Below the pieces are notes generated by a model that made no database searches, was not told the DNA's origin, and saw only the letters and a list, made by a program, of their open reading frames with translations. Positions 53,600-64,000 of a DNA stretch of 64,000 nt are shown piece after piece. Each line of letters begins with the position of its first letter. The stretch's first letter is position 1. Made by a program: the position numbers and the translations under genes. Source of the stretch: Halicephalobus mephisto (Eukaryota > Nematoda > Chromadorea > Rhabditida > Panagrolaimidae); the NCBI GenBank assembly GCA_009193035.1, contig SWDT01000007.1, positions 496,001-560,000 of the forward strand. The letters run 5' to 3'.

Positions 53600-56500
53600 T
53601 ATTAATTATATTTTTATTAAAGATTCTTATTTTTCGATTTTAAATAACAATAATAATGATCTTTTCGGATTTATTAATTTCTTTAAAAATTAAAGACTAC
53701 GATTTATTTTCAAAATATTTCGTATTGTAATAATATTATCTTCGAAAAGATTGATGCTGATGTTATCGAAATAAATAAAAAATAACTTTCATTCTTTTTG
53801 ATCTTTATGTTTTGACGTTTTTATTGAATAAATTGATTTACAAAAAAATCAAAAATAAAGCTTTGTAAGATTTTCAAAAGTAAATTTAATAGTGAAATTT
53901 TCTTTATTTTTATTAAAATAATGCATAAAGTAAAAAATTCAAATTTTTTCAAAATTTTTGGTATTTATTTCATTGAAATTTTTTGAAAACATTTGTATTT
54001 TTTTTATATTTGTGCTTTTTGAAAATATTTATGAGTATTTTTTGCTTTGTTTTTGATGCGAATTGAGAAGTCACAAGGTTAATCTAAAAATGGTATATTC
54101 GAATTTATTTTCGATCAGCTGACAAGTGATAAAAATGAATGAATTTCCGGAATTTTGAAATCCTCTTTTGTGATAGTACTTAAATTTCAGAATTTTCGTA
54201 TGATTTAGTCATCATTGATATTTTAAATATTATCGTAAAATTGCAATTTCATCACTTCTGATTTTAAGAATTAAAGTCCGGTATGCTGACAATCGGGGGT
54301 GTGTATGGTGTGAGAGTTGTAATTAGAGAATTTCTTAGATACACTTCAAACTTGGATAATTAAAAAAATTCGTAAATGATATTACAAAAACTACAATATA
54401 ATCAATACAAGGGATACAGTATAAACTACAAATGCGCCTCGGGCCATGGAAGAATTGGGTCTCCTCCAGGCTTCCGAACCTTGTGCTTTTATAGAGAGAA
54501 CTCCAGAAACGCCGTCTGATTCATGTTGTCTCTTGGAAAGGAAATACTTCTCCCTTTCGATTCACCCTAATGATCCAGAATTTTAAACGTAGTTAAAAAT
54601 AAATAAAAAAAACAATATTAATAATATTGCCACTGTTACAGCAACTGAAAGTTACTGTGAAGAACTCTTAAAACTTCTTCGTCAATTGACATCAGTGCTT
54701 ACGCCATCGACATCCGGGACCTCCACCTAATTCCGAAAATTTCTCATTTTTTATCACTAAGCTATAATTTTTCATTTTCAATTACTAAATTATAATTCTT
54801 TATTTTTTGCCACTAAATTATAATTTCTCATTTTTTATTACTAAATTATAATTTCTCATTTTTTATCACTAAGTTATAAAATAATTAACGTGAGAAAATC
54901 TTTTTTTTTCTTATCATTTTCGAAAATTTAGTAATAGATAACTTGAGAATTTATTTATCTTCAAAAAAATTAAAGATCAAAAAAATTAAAAATTGTAAAT
55001 TCATTTGAAAAATCGTTTTACAGTATGATAGAAAATTACCCCAAACAAAAGGTGAATCATGAATGACAATGTAGTTGATCAAAATAGAATTATTATCAGA
55101 CAAAAAGTGACTGTAAAAAACACTGAATTTAATTCATTTTTAATGTTTTTAAAAAATTAATAAATTTTAAAAAAAGTCAAAAATTAAATTCGTTTATTTT
55201 TAATAAATTTTTAAAAAATCGAAAATTAAATTCATTTATTTTTAATAAATTTTAAAATTTTAAAAAAAATCAAAAATTAAATTTGTTTATTTTTAATAAA
55301 TTAATAAATTTTAAAAAAATCAAAAATTAAATTCGTTTATTTTTATTTTTAATAAATTTCCGTACAAAGTGCTTGAGGTATTGATGGTCTTTTTTTTTAT
55401 CATTTTTGAAGTAAACTAAAAATAAATAATTATTCTATCATAAAAAAAAATGTTTATCTTTGAGAAAATGTCCCTAAAATCCTATAATCTTTAACTTTCT
55501 AATTAAGACTCAAAATGTTGAAATTTAATGTTTATGTGATTTTATGGAATTTTACAAATATTTAAAAAGTTTTTTTACAAAAATATTTAAAAAGTTTTTT
55601 TTTACAAAAATATTTAAAAAATGGCATTGATAAGAATTTCAAAAATTTTTCAATGAAAACCGAAAATGTTGAAACTTAATGTTTGTTTTTCTGCAAAATT
55701 TTAAAAAGTTTTTTAAAAAATTGATTTCGATAAGAATTTGAAAAATGTTGAAATTTCAATATTTGCTTACTTTTGCAAAGTTTCACAAGAATTTCATTAA
55801 TTTTGTAAATTTTCGGGAATTTTATGATATTCTACAATCCTATCCACATACCGTAATTTATAAACCTCACTGAAGACGATTTATTTTTCGATTTTAATCA
55901 ATTTAATATTATACTTTATTAAAATTTAATAAAAATGTAAATAATACATTTTCCTGATCCGACTTCAAAGATAACTAGTCTCATTACTGTAACTAAAAAA
56001 TATATAAATTTTTTAAAAAATAAATAAAATTTTTTTTAAAATAAATAAAAATTTTTTTTAAAATAAATAAAAATTTTTTTTAAATAAATAAAATTTTTTT
56101 TATAAAAATATATAAATTTTTTTATGATGTATGAAATTTAAAAAAAAATGTCTGAAATTTTTTTTAATTATATGGCGCCATGATAAGAAATTTTAAAAAA
56201 CGAATTAGACATCTTGAAAGTTCCTGTTTATTTTTAAAAAAAAATAATCTTTCAAATTTAAAATATTTATGAGTCATTAATTTGTCGATGTAACTGTTTT
56301 GTGTTAATCACAGTTGATGTCAAGTCAGAAATTTAATTTTAAGATGATTCATTCTTAAATTTGTCAGATTTTTTACTACTGATTAAAAATTTTGAAATTT
56401 ACAAAGACATATAAATTTCGTTAGAAATTATCAAAATTATTAGAAACTTTTAGTGTTTTAAAATTTAATAAAAAATTCTGAAATCTAGTTGAATCTTCTG

Positions 56501-57640
56501 GAGCCTTTCAGAATCTTGCGAAAAATGTTGAAATGTTGAAAATTTTCACATAAGCTTTTGAAATTTAGTAGGATTTTTTGAATTTTTCTAGATTTTCACA
56601 GAGGCTTCTGAAATCTACTCGAAATTTCTGAATTCTTCGAGATTTACACAGAGACTTCTGAAATCTACTCGAATTTTCTCAATTCTGCTAGATTTTCACA
56701 GAGGCTTCTGGAATCTACTCGGATTTTCTCTATTCTGCTAGATTTTCACAGAGACTTCTGAAATCTACTCGAATTTTCTCAATTCTTCGAGATTTTAAAT
56801 TAAATTTTTAATCCTCTGTGATCTACTCAAAGGTCATAAATCTTTTACGATTTCATTAAACTTTCTAGATTTTCCTAAAATCTCTAAAACTTTCACTGTG
56901 TAAAATTCAAGATTCTTCAACCTTCCAGAAGGTTCTGGATATTCTTATTAGGACAATTCCTCAAAAACTGTTATTCGTGATTCCTATATTAGTATAAAAT
57001 TCCTATTCCATTTCGTTAAATATAGAGAAAAGCAAACAATATCTAAAATTATTGAATTCCTTATCAAAAACCACAAGCTGTTTTGCCGGCGAAAACAAGC
57101 TTATTCTCGAATGTTCTAAATTTCGTAAAGTTTATTTTCCAAATATGATCGGATATTTCCTAATGAGGGTCTTGAAATCTCTATTTCGTCAGCAATCAGT
57201 ATTCTAAATTGAATTCAAAAGATTTTCAATAGAAAAAACTTGAGTTCCGCGAAAAACTAATTTGTAAATTTTATCTGCTGATGATATAGTTATTATTAAA
57301 TTTGTAAAATACATAGGTGGGAGAGGGCGTATTTATAAATTAAGTTTAGTCATTAATGACTAAACTTTTGATATCAGCAATAAATACTCCTATTATAAAA
57401 CAGACCAATAGTATTCGTTATCATAACGAAAAATGAAGTACGGTTGACGAAAATATTTTTTCCAAAATATTATATATTCTAAAATTTATAGACAATTTCG
57501 AAAACTTTCAAGGACCTTGTAGCAGCTTCTAGAACTCCCTTAAATCCAGTGAAAACATTTAAAACTTCCTGCAATTGAAAATTCTGAGTCTCTAGATATT
57601 CGTGTCGAGACGAAATCTAATAATATATATTTCTACGGTA
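53600..57640. other. Long gene-free AT-rich stretch
   Basis: 54446-54586 is a 46-codon frame (MEELGLLQASEPCAFIERTP…) in a GC-richer island, next to a dispersed repeat; it has no family match and is not called as a gene. 54730-54880: five copies of CTAAATTATAATTTCTCATTTT. 55130-55370 and 55980-56160 are low-complexity arrays. 56540-56790: five copies of a unit of about 55 bp (GATTTTCACAGAGGCTTCTG). Confidence 0.4.
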
Positions 57641-57653
57641 ATATAGTTTTAGG

Positions 57654-58776
57654 ATGCCAGGCAAAGACGTAGAAGAAGGACCACTTTGTAATCGACCATT
57701 TTCTCTATGGGATTCTCCTGAAGATTCGGAATTATACGATAAGATGGAGAATTTAGACACCCTCGATATGAGACCCGGAAACCTCGGAAGGGATTCAAGT
57801 CCCGATTCCGTGGACTCCTGTTCTGGGCTAGACAAACATTTCTCCAGAATGGAAACCTCAGGTTCTCCGGACAAAGTAATCGACGAGTTATTCGATTTTC
57901 CAGAGAAAAAAGAATATTTTTCGGATCCCACCGGGATAAGAAAAAGACTCGAGGATTCGGATGCTTCATATCAATTTCTCTCCGAACCATCTCCCAACAA
58001 GAAAACAAAATATTCAGGAGAAAGAAGACGTGGAAGACCTCGAAAAGAAGAAATATCCGAAAACGAGGATCTAAGAACCGTCGCAAAGCGAATGTACGCC
58101 AGAGCCTACAGAGAAAATGCAAGTTTTTTACAGTTCTTATTCACGATCGTCTAATTCTATCTCCTGTTTTCTGTACAGTATCTCTAGTTTCTGCTTAGAG
58201 AAAAGGAAAAAGAGAAAGTAGTTTCCTTGCCTCTAGTTCCTACCTTTGGTGTTCTGTCTCCTTCCCTTTCTCCTCTACCTTGTAGGTCATGTATCCTCCT
58301 CTACATCTTCTGTTTCTTGGCTTCTGTTGTTTCTTTCCTATTCTTTGTGTCCTATACTGTTCCTTTTCGTCTTTTTCCTGTTCGTTGTTCTTCGTACCCT
58401 ACCCTTAGTGTCCCGTCTCCTTTCCTTTTCTCTGATCTCCTATCTCTGTTCTCCTTAATCTTTCTTTTTTAACCGTTTATTTTAAACTGATTTTCTTTAA
58501 TTTTAGATGAAATCAAAGTATGTCGAAACAGAACACGAACTCCACCGATTGAAAAAAGAATATGCCGATCTCAAAATCCGACACGAGAAACTCGAAAAAC
58601 TCGTCGAACAATGCAACTTTTGTACTTCCAGCTGGACCCTTGTAAAGTCGATGAACATCGATCCTGCCGTTCTCAGAATGGCCTACGACACATTGAGCAA
58701 TATCAAGAGCAATTCGAGTTCTCCTCCAAGAAGGCCTTCAAGCACATCTTCCCAGGTATCGGTAACAATCACTTAA
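57654..58776 (+). CDS. bZIP-like protein with an AT-hook
   Basis: Two exons, 57654-58118 and 58507-58776, give 244 residues if the intron uses a GC donor (AAT|gcaagt) and the acceptor taattttag; phases then match (0/0). Residues 1-120 are acidic and Ser-rich. Residues 126-131 are RGRPRK, an AT-hook. Residues 141-190 look like a bZIP: basic part RTVAKRMYARAYREN, then a zipper with T163, L170, L177 and L184 at heptad spacing (LHRLKKEYADLKIRHEKLEK). The invariant Asn of the basic region is Lys (K145) while the invariant Arg is kept (R153), so DNA specificity may be unusual. With a GT donor (A|gttttt) the zipper is lost. Role: probably a nuclear DNA-binding regulator (inference). The 388-bp intron is a CT-rich minisatellite (TTTGGTGTTCTGTCTCCTTC and variants). 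Splicing needs checking. Confidence 0.75.
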
Positions 58777-58779
58777 TTA

Positions 58780-59980
58780 AAAACTTAATCCTCCAAAAGA
58801 TAAAAATAAAATATCTACATCGTCAAATAATTAAGACTTGTGCTATCGTAAAAACAAAGAAAAGGAGTTTAATTAGTTTTTAAAAAGACAGCAACTTCGT
58901 TGACAAGCTGTATTGCTTGATAATACGTATATCATTGTTTAACGATTCACGGAACTTCCATTAGTACTGGAAACATTGCCCCGATTCACGTGATAATTAA
59001 AAATTCCCATTGTATTGATGTTTTTACTACACTTTATTTCTTTTCACACGCAACTAAAATAAACATGATATGGGATCTTTCTTTGAAGGGATATCCATTA
59101 ATCCAGACATATACAGAACTTGCGGAACTTGTTTTTTCAATTTGATCTTTTTATTCTAAGATATAAAGCTTACATAGTACCAAGAGCGATGGTGGCAATC
59201 ATAGTTCACATCGTTCATCAGATTTCCTCTGGACTCAGACGAAGATGATAGATTCCTGTTATATTAGTTTCTTTTATTTTAGTCGACTTCACACCTTTGT
59301 CATTACGGTATGGGTTTCCCTTTGAGGAATGTTCATTAGTCTCAAAGGCCTTTTCGATTGATGTGGAAATTATATATTTTTATTATATTGGGTTCAAAGC
59401 GTCATGTTTTCTTTTGCATATAAGTGGGGTAAAGGAAGAGGTTTCAGGCATTTCAGACTTATTAGTCAAAAAGTCCAAAGGTTTCAGTATTATTTGCAGC
59501 TTTTTTGGGAATCATTCAAAATTAACTTTGTTCTTGTGTCGTCAGCTGTCTTGATGTGACTACTGTAGATCTTCAAAATAAGAATTTTACAACAAATGTA
59601 AAAAGGTTTACCAGCAGTTTCTACAATTATCTCTGATATAGTAAATCTCTTCATGAAGATTTGTTTACATCTACAGTACTATTGTCATCTTTACCTGCCA
59701 CTTTGAAGCAATTGGAAACCAAGAAATCCTGATTTTTAAAGATTTTTTGAACAGTTTAAAATCGATAACAAAACTTTAATGTAATGAGAAATTTAAATTT
59801 TTAACAATGTTTTAAATGTGTAATAAATGCAATTAAATGTGATATTGTAGTGATGGGGTTATTCGACTAGAACAGAAATGAGCACTGGGGTAAACTATCG
59901 AACGGCTCTGTCATTGCTGGAAGATTGTAGAGTTCTACCTAATACAGAATCCCGAATATACTTTATTCAAACATACTACC
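58780..59980. other. Intergenic, no supported gene
   Basis: 59060-59220 and 49740-49830 share a dispersed repeat (TTTTTATTCTAAGATATAAAGCTT). A frame at 59297-59554 is open but without splice signals or family resemblance. Confidence 0.4.
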
Positions 59981-59984
59981 AAGA

Positions 59985-60335
59985 AGATATGGAAAGACCC
60001 TCGTTGGATCACTACTATCCAGATTCAGAAAGGATCTTATACAAACAATCAAGAAGATATGGAAAGACCCTCGTTGGATCACTACTATCCAGATTCAGAA
60101 AGGATCTTATACAAACAATCAAGAAGATATGGAAAGACCCTCGTTGGATCACTACTATCCAGATTCAGAAAGGATCGTATCCAAACAATCAAGAAGATAT
60201 GGAGAGATCCTCGTTGGATCATTACTATCTAGATTCAGAGAGGATCTTATACAAACAATCAAGAAGATATGGAGAGATCCTCGTTGGATCACTACTATCC
60301 AGATTCAGAGAGGATCTTATACAAACAATCAAGTT
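59985..60335 (+). repeat. 70-bp minisatellite, five copies, open in all three frames
   Basis: The unit AGATATGGAAAGACCCTCGT…CAAACAATCAAGA (70 bp) repeats five times with few changes. Because 70 is not a multiple of 3, each copy is read in the next frame, yet no stop occurs in any plus-strand frame, so a 182-codon frame (59878-60426) spans it with a 70-residue protein period. Whether it is expressed is unknown. Confidence 0.7.
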
Positions 60336-60429
60336 AAATTCAGTAGTAACTAAATCTCAGAACTCGCTATTATGGTCTTTTACTACGTCCTGGATCCGTC
60401 TGCCAATTGAGCAGTTCTTGTTTTGATGA

Positions 60430-61955
60430 TCATTTGGTGTTCCTAAATCAGTTAAATCTTGTCTCTAATGATTGGTAAGCAACTCATATTCAGAGCATAA
60501 AGTCGACAATGAAAAATTGGATATAAAAGATAACTTCAGGAATCAGACAAGAACGAAAGTAAGAATAAAGTTTATATTTTTATTCACCTAAAATTCACGA
60601 ACATTTCAATTCAATGAAGAAAATGCAAACCTTCTAAGTTCATTTAAAAAGTTATTTATCACAGGTAATTTCCATAAAAGTAATGATTTCGAAAATCAAA
60701 AATACTTTATTATAAAAATTAAAATAGAAGTTATGACGTATTGTTACAGGACGAGTTTCCAGAATCTTCAATTTTAACAAGCACAAATGTCTTTACTGAG
60801 TTCTGGAAGATTCTGGAAACTCACGGAATTCTAATATTATTTATGTCATATCGGTGCATCAACTAGCTATTACTGAAGCAAGCCAGATTTCGAAGAGAAA
60901 TCCAACATGCTGGACAGTGGGCATACTGTACATGTAATAAACTGAGTATTGACTAGTTGTTAATACAGTCAAACTTGGATATAAGATACACCCTTGGAAC
61001 GGGGTAAAGCGTATATTATAAGAAAGGATATATCATAGCTGGGGTAAATTTGAAAACATACTAACCAAACTCACTCACTCACACCGTATGCTATAACAAG
61101 AGATATATTATACCGGGGATATCTTATATCCAAGTTCTACTGTATATGGTTATTACGCTTAATCTTATTATTGTCTAGGTAAATAAAAAATTTTCATATT
61201 TCTCATTCCTCACATAACCACATGGTTCATTGAGATCTAACAATTAAAAATCAACATCTTCACAAAATAGTTTTGAAACGAATTTATCGGATTTTTCACA
61301 ACTTAATGTACATGATAATTTTGGTCTTCCACGACAGTTGTAATCTGACGCAATTTCGTGATCAGTATTTTAAAAATATATTTTTCATAGATGAATTTCG
61401 GGAACCATCTAAACTGAGATCATGAAGCTCATGAAAGCTTCTATTTCCGAAAAATAGTAGTCATTGAAATTATGGATTTTTCGAAATTTTTGATTCAAAT
61501 TTATTCAAATTCAAACTTATACTACTTTTTACACTGAACGAATTCGAATGCAACAGCAGCAGTCAGAATTCAGATGAACTATGATAGTATAAAAAATAAA
61601 AACAATTCTAGTTATATTTTCGTTAACTAGGGAAATTTGTTTTCTGACAATCTTCCATTACTAAATCTCTGCCATCGGACGATGTATTTGGTGAAATCAA
61701 ATTTTTTCAAAATCGTTTTCCTAAATTTCGAAACTCAAATAATTTCGAATTTAAATTTTCGGATTTTTCTACTTTGAAATCTTAATTATTTCGAAATTGA
61801 TTCAAAAGTCCCAAATCTATTATTCTGATTGTTATCCACAAATTACTTATGGAACATTCTATAAATCATAACCAAAGTACTCTATCACAGTCAGATTTCT
61901 TTTTTTACAAAATTTAAACCAAGAACCACCAAAAATTTTTAAAATTACAAAAAAT
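60430..61955. other. Dispersed-repeat DNA without genes
   Basis: 60840-61265 matches 27480-27720 and is split by the MITE at 60966-61142. The remainder is AT-rich with no frame I can support. Confidence 0.4.
60966..61142. mobile_element. MITE copy with visible empty site
   Basis: Ends CAGTCAAACTTGGATAT and CCAAGTTCTACTG, flanked by TA on both sides (60964-60965 and 61143-61144). Same family as 2082-2715. The related repeat at 27597-27612 lacks the insert and shows TTAATATATAG at the same point, confirming a TA target. Confidence 0.8.
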
Positions 61956-61959
61956 AGGT

Positions 61960-62765
61960 ACATCATATATAATGTATGGATATATTAAAACGCTTTTGAT
62001 GTATCGGATACATTAAGTTGATATCGGTGTATTGTATTAATGAGCAAGTACACTAAAATCGCTTTGATTTATCAGATACATAGTATTTAATACATCGATA
62101 TATTAAGTTGATATCGGTGTATTGTATTCGATGTATGGATATATTAAAGCGATTGTAGTGTATCAGATATATAGTATTTAATACATCGATGTATTAAGTG
62201 CAATATCGATGTGTTATATTCAATACATTGATATATTAAGTGCAATATCGATGCATTGTATTCAGCATATAGATACATTGGAATGGTTCTTATGTATCAG
62301 ATACATGGTATTTAATACATCGATGTATTAAGTGCAATATCGATGCATTGTATTTAATACATCGATGTATTAAGTTGATATAGATACATTGGAATGGTTC
62401 TTATGTATCGGATGTATTACGTTCAATTTACCGATACATTAAGCTGATATTTGTGTATGATATTTAACATACCGGTATATTGAATATAATTGTTGGATTG
62501 TGCACGATCTATTTGAGTGGAAGCTTGTATAACTTTGGTCCCAAAGGGAAATACCCTGAGGACCAACGAAAGGATACAATTGCCTTTAGGCGACATTTTG
62601 AAGATTGCGCAATAATTTTCGTAGAGTTGTGTTTTATCTCGTGCTTGTGGCCTCAATAAAGTTATTTCCACATATTTGTGTCTACACACGGATCCGGATT
62701 CCCCAGCGACGATCCAACAATAATGTATCTGATACATTACAACCATTTTAATATACTCTTTTTTG
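61960..62765. repeat. ATGTATCGATA-type palindromic array interrupted by a solo LTR
   Basis: Units with GATACATAGTATTTAATACATCG, TATTAAGTTGATATCGGTGTA and ATTGGAATGGTTCTTATGTA. The ends TATATTAAAACGC near 61980 and ACCATTTTAATATAC near 62745 are inverted. A solo LTR (62481-62719) sits inside. Confidence 0.65.
62481..62719 (+). mobile_element. Solo LTR, second family, with 5-bp target duplication
   Basis: 239 bp from TGTTGGATTGTGC to GACGATCCAACA, flanked by ATAAT on both sides (62476-62480 and 62720-62724). TG…CA ends and a 5-bp duplication are standard for LTR retrotransposons. It is nested in the palindromic array and so inserted later. The related copy at 53362-53592 is older. Confidence 0.85.
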
Positions 62766-62965
62766 TATATATTCTTAATTAATTTGATTTTTTTATCGAA
62801 AAAATCAATACCTTTTTCTATTATATTATCAAAGATTCATTAAACATATTTTTTATAGAAAAAAAATCAACAAAAAGCTTTTATGACCACTGATAAGATT
62901 TTAAAACCTCAGATAAAACCTATTGTCGAAAGCAAAAACTGTTCTAATCTATAAAACCTAAGAAA

Positions 62966-63188
62966 CTAGAATCCAACCGGATACCAATCAATTTTTTGGG
63001 GAATAACTTCTTCTTCAAAAACTTCTATAATGTCATCTTCTTTGAATCTGACGTTCTTGTCTTCCAAAGCCACTCCGACTTCTGTTTTAGTTTTCGCAGC
63101 ACCGACAAATTCGTTTTCACATTTGAGAGATTCAACTTTGCCTTCATATATGACATCGTTTCCACGGACAAACCGGTAAATTGCAGAT
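62966..63188 (-). CDS. Last exon of mitochondrial translation initiation factor IF-2
   Basis: After an acceptor (tatttttag) the frame reads SAIYRFVRGNDVIYEGKVES, then LKCENEFVGAAKTKTEVGVA, then LEDKNVRFKEDDIIEVFEEE, ending IPQKIDWYPVGF and stop. This is the C-terminal beta-barrel domain (C2/domain IV) of the IF-2/MTIF2 family: the RxGxxIYEGKxxSLK start, the ECGI/GVAL strand and a short W-x-P-G-F-like end as in mitochondrial IF-2. The domain contacts initiator tRNA. The exon enters with one base of a split codon, so earlier exons (GTPase domain) must lie to the right; none is seen up to 64000, so they are probably beyond the window after a repeat-filled intron. Confidence 0.85.
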
Positions 63189-63299
63189 CTAAAAATACTT
63201 ATCACATTACAAAAACAAAAATTATCAGGAAATAAATTCAAAATTAAAAGTTTTAGAAGTTTATAAATTCTGGAAGCATTTGAAAAATCTACATCATAC

Positions 63300-64000
63300 A
63301 ATTATCAACAGTAAATATTTTTAAATTGTTTAACTGCAAAATTTTAGAATTTTTGAGAAACAAAGATACCCAAAGGTCTATTCCGTAATCGATTTTTTAG
63401 AAGAATATTATAAAATAATTTAAAACTTATAATGGGACATTTCTGTCTCGAGCATTTATGTTCCAATTTTTAAAAATTTTTTAATTTAAAATTTAAAAAA
63501 CTATTTTAAATACCTTTATATTTGTTATATAGTGTTTTTAAATATTTTAGACAAATTTCTACTTTTAAATAGCTTTGATATAAAATTTGATACATCCTTA
63601 AAATTCAGAGTTAGTCTTCAGACTTCTGGATTTTGAAGGTCAATTATTGATTCTGGTCTTAGATTTAGAAACTATAGATTTTATTTCTTTAATAATATAA
63701 GTACTTTTTGTTCAACTTTAAAGATTTTAAAAATCCTAAAATCAAAATTGAAATCAATCTTCAGACCCCTGGATTCTGAAGGTCAATTATTGATTCTGAT
63801 CTTAGATTCAGAATCTAGGGGTTTTATTACTTTAATAATATAAGTACTTTTTATTCAACTTTAAAGATTTTAAAAATCCTAAAATCAATCTTCAGACTTC
63901 TGGATTCTGAAGGTCAATTATTGATTCTGATCTTAGATTTAAAAACTATAGATTTTATTACTTTAATATGATTACTTTTTGTAGAGTTTTAACTCTAAAA
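63300..64000. repeat. Tandem repeat in the presumed MTIF2 intron
   Basis: 63610-64000: three units of about 145 bp with CAATCTTCAGACTTCTGGATT, CTGAAGGTCAATTATTGATTC and AATAATATAAGTACTTTTT. 63300-63600 is AT-rich without features. Confidence 0.6.

Noticed and set aside
54640..54735. Possible minus-strand mini-exon coding GGPGCRWRKH and a stop
   Set aside because: It has an acceptor-like gaattag, but no upstream exon or peptide-family signature was found.
58227..58472. 81-codon Ser/Leu/Phe frame inside the bZIP intron
   Set aside because: It is a CT-rich minisatellite; overlapping frames are equally open.
62423..62746. 107-codon minus-strand frame
   Set aside because: It runs across the solo LTR and its palindromic host repeat; no domain is seen.

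Overview
This window is eukaryotic and looks like nuclear DNA of a rhabditid nematode, most likely a Caenorhabditis relative. The reasons are AT-rich DNA, many introns of only 41-48 bp ending in TTTTCAG or TTTTAG, start codons lying directly after splice acceptors (as in trans-spliced genes), nematode-typical families (UDP-glucuronosyltransferase, FLYWCH zinc finger, CLN7-like transporter), and the very common repeat core GTGTCGAGAC / GTCCCGACACGAA. I cannot name the species.

Layout. 0-9 kb: a partial minus-strand coiled-coil exon at the left edge, degenerate minisatellites, a tandem cluster of TA-flanked MITEs, and several GC-richer islands read best as exons of an unidentified minus-strand gene with a C-terminal membrane segment. 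9.5-17.6 kb: three plus-strand genes, namely a Utp12-domain (WDR43/UTP5-like) ribosome-biogenesis protein, a FLYWCH + BED zinc-finger protein whose terminal exon is tandemly multiplied, and a UDP-glucuronosyltransferase. 18.8-42.7 kb: seven small genes (A, B, C, D, D', E, F) for secreted peptides of 57-75 residues, mixed with repeats and a cyclin D gene (minus, 32-33.9 kb). 45.1-46.9 kb: an MFSD8/CLN7-like transporter. 57.7-58.8 kb: a bZIP-like protein with an AT-hook and a probable GC-AG intron. 62.97-63.19 kb: the last exon of a mitochondrial IF-2 gene on the minus strand. The rest is repeats: tandem arrays with 22-190 bp units, palindromic MITEs, and small LTR elements with target-site duplications.

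The most interesting content is the peptide family. Each member has a signal peptide and a variable, mostly Tyr/Gly/Pro/Asn-rich middle. Six of the seven then share a 12-14 residue C-terminal module of the form STW(D/E/Q)xx(I/V)xxxLF, often followed by Gly or Gly-Arg. In four members the module sits on its own tiny last exon (35 or 41 nt) after a phase-1 intron. Two members share the promoter layout CCGCCCAT-N10-TATAAA, and one is copied in a roughly 620 bp inverted duplication whose second copy has lost its stop codon. I do not recognise this as a named family; it may encode amidated neuropeptide-like or antimicrobial peptides (inference).

All functional calls rest on reading the translated sequence; no database search was possible.
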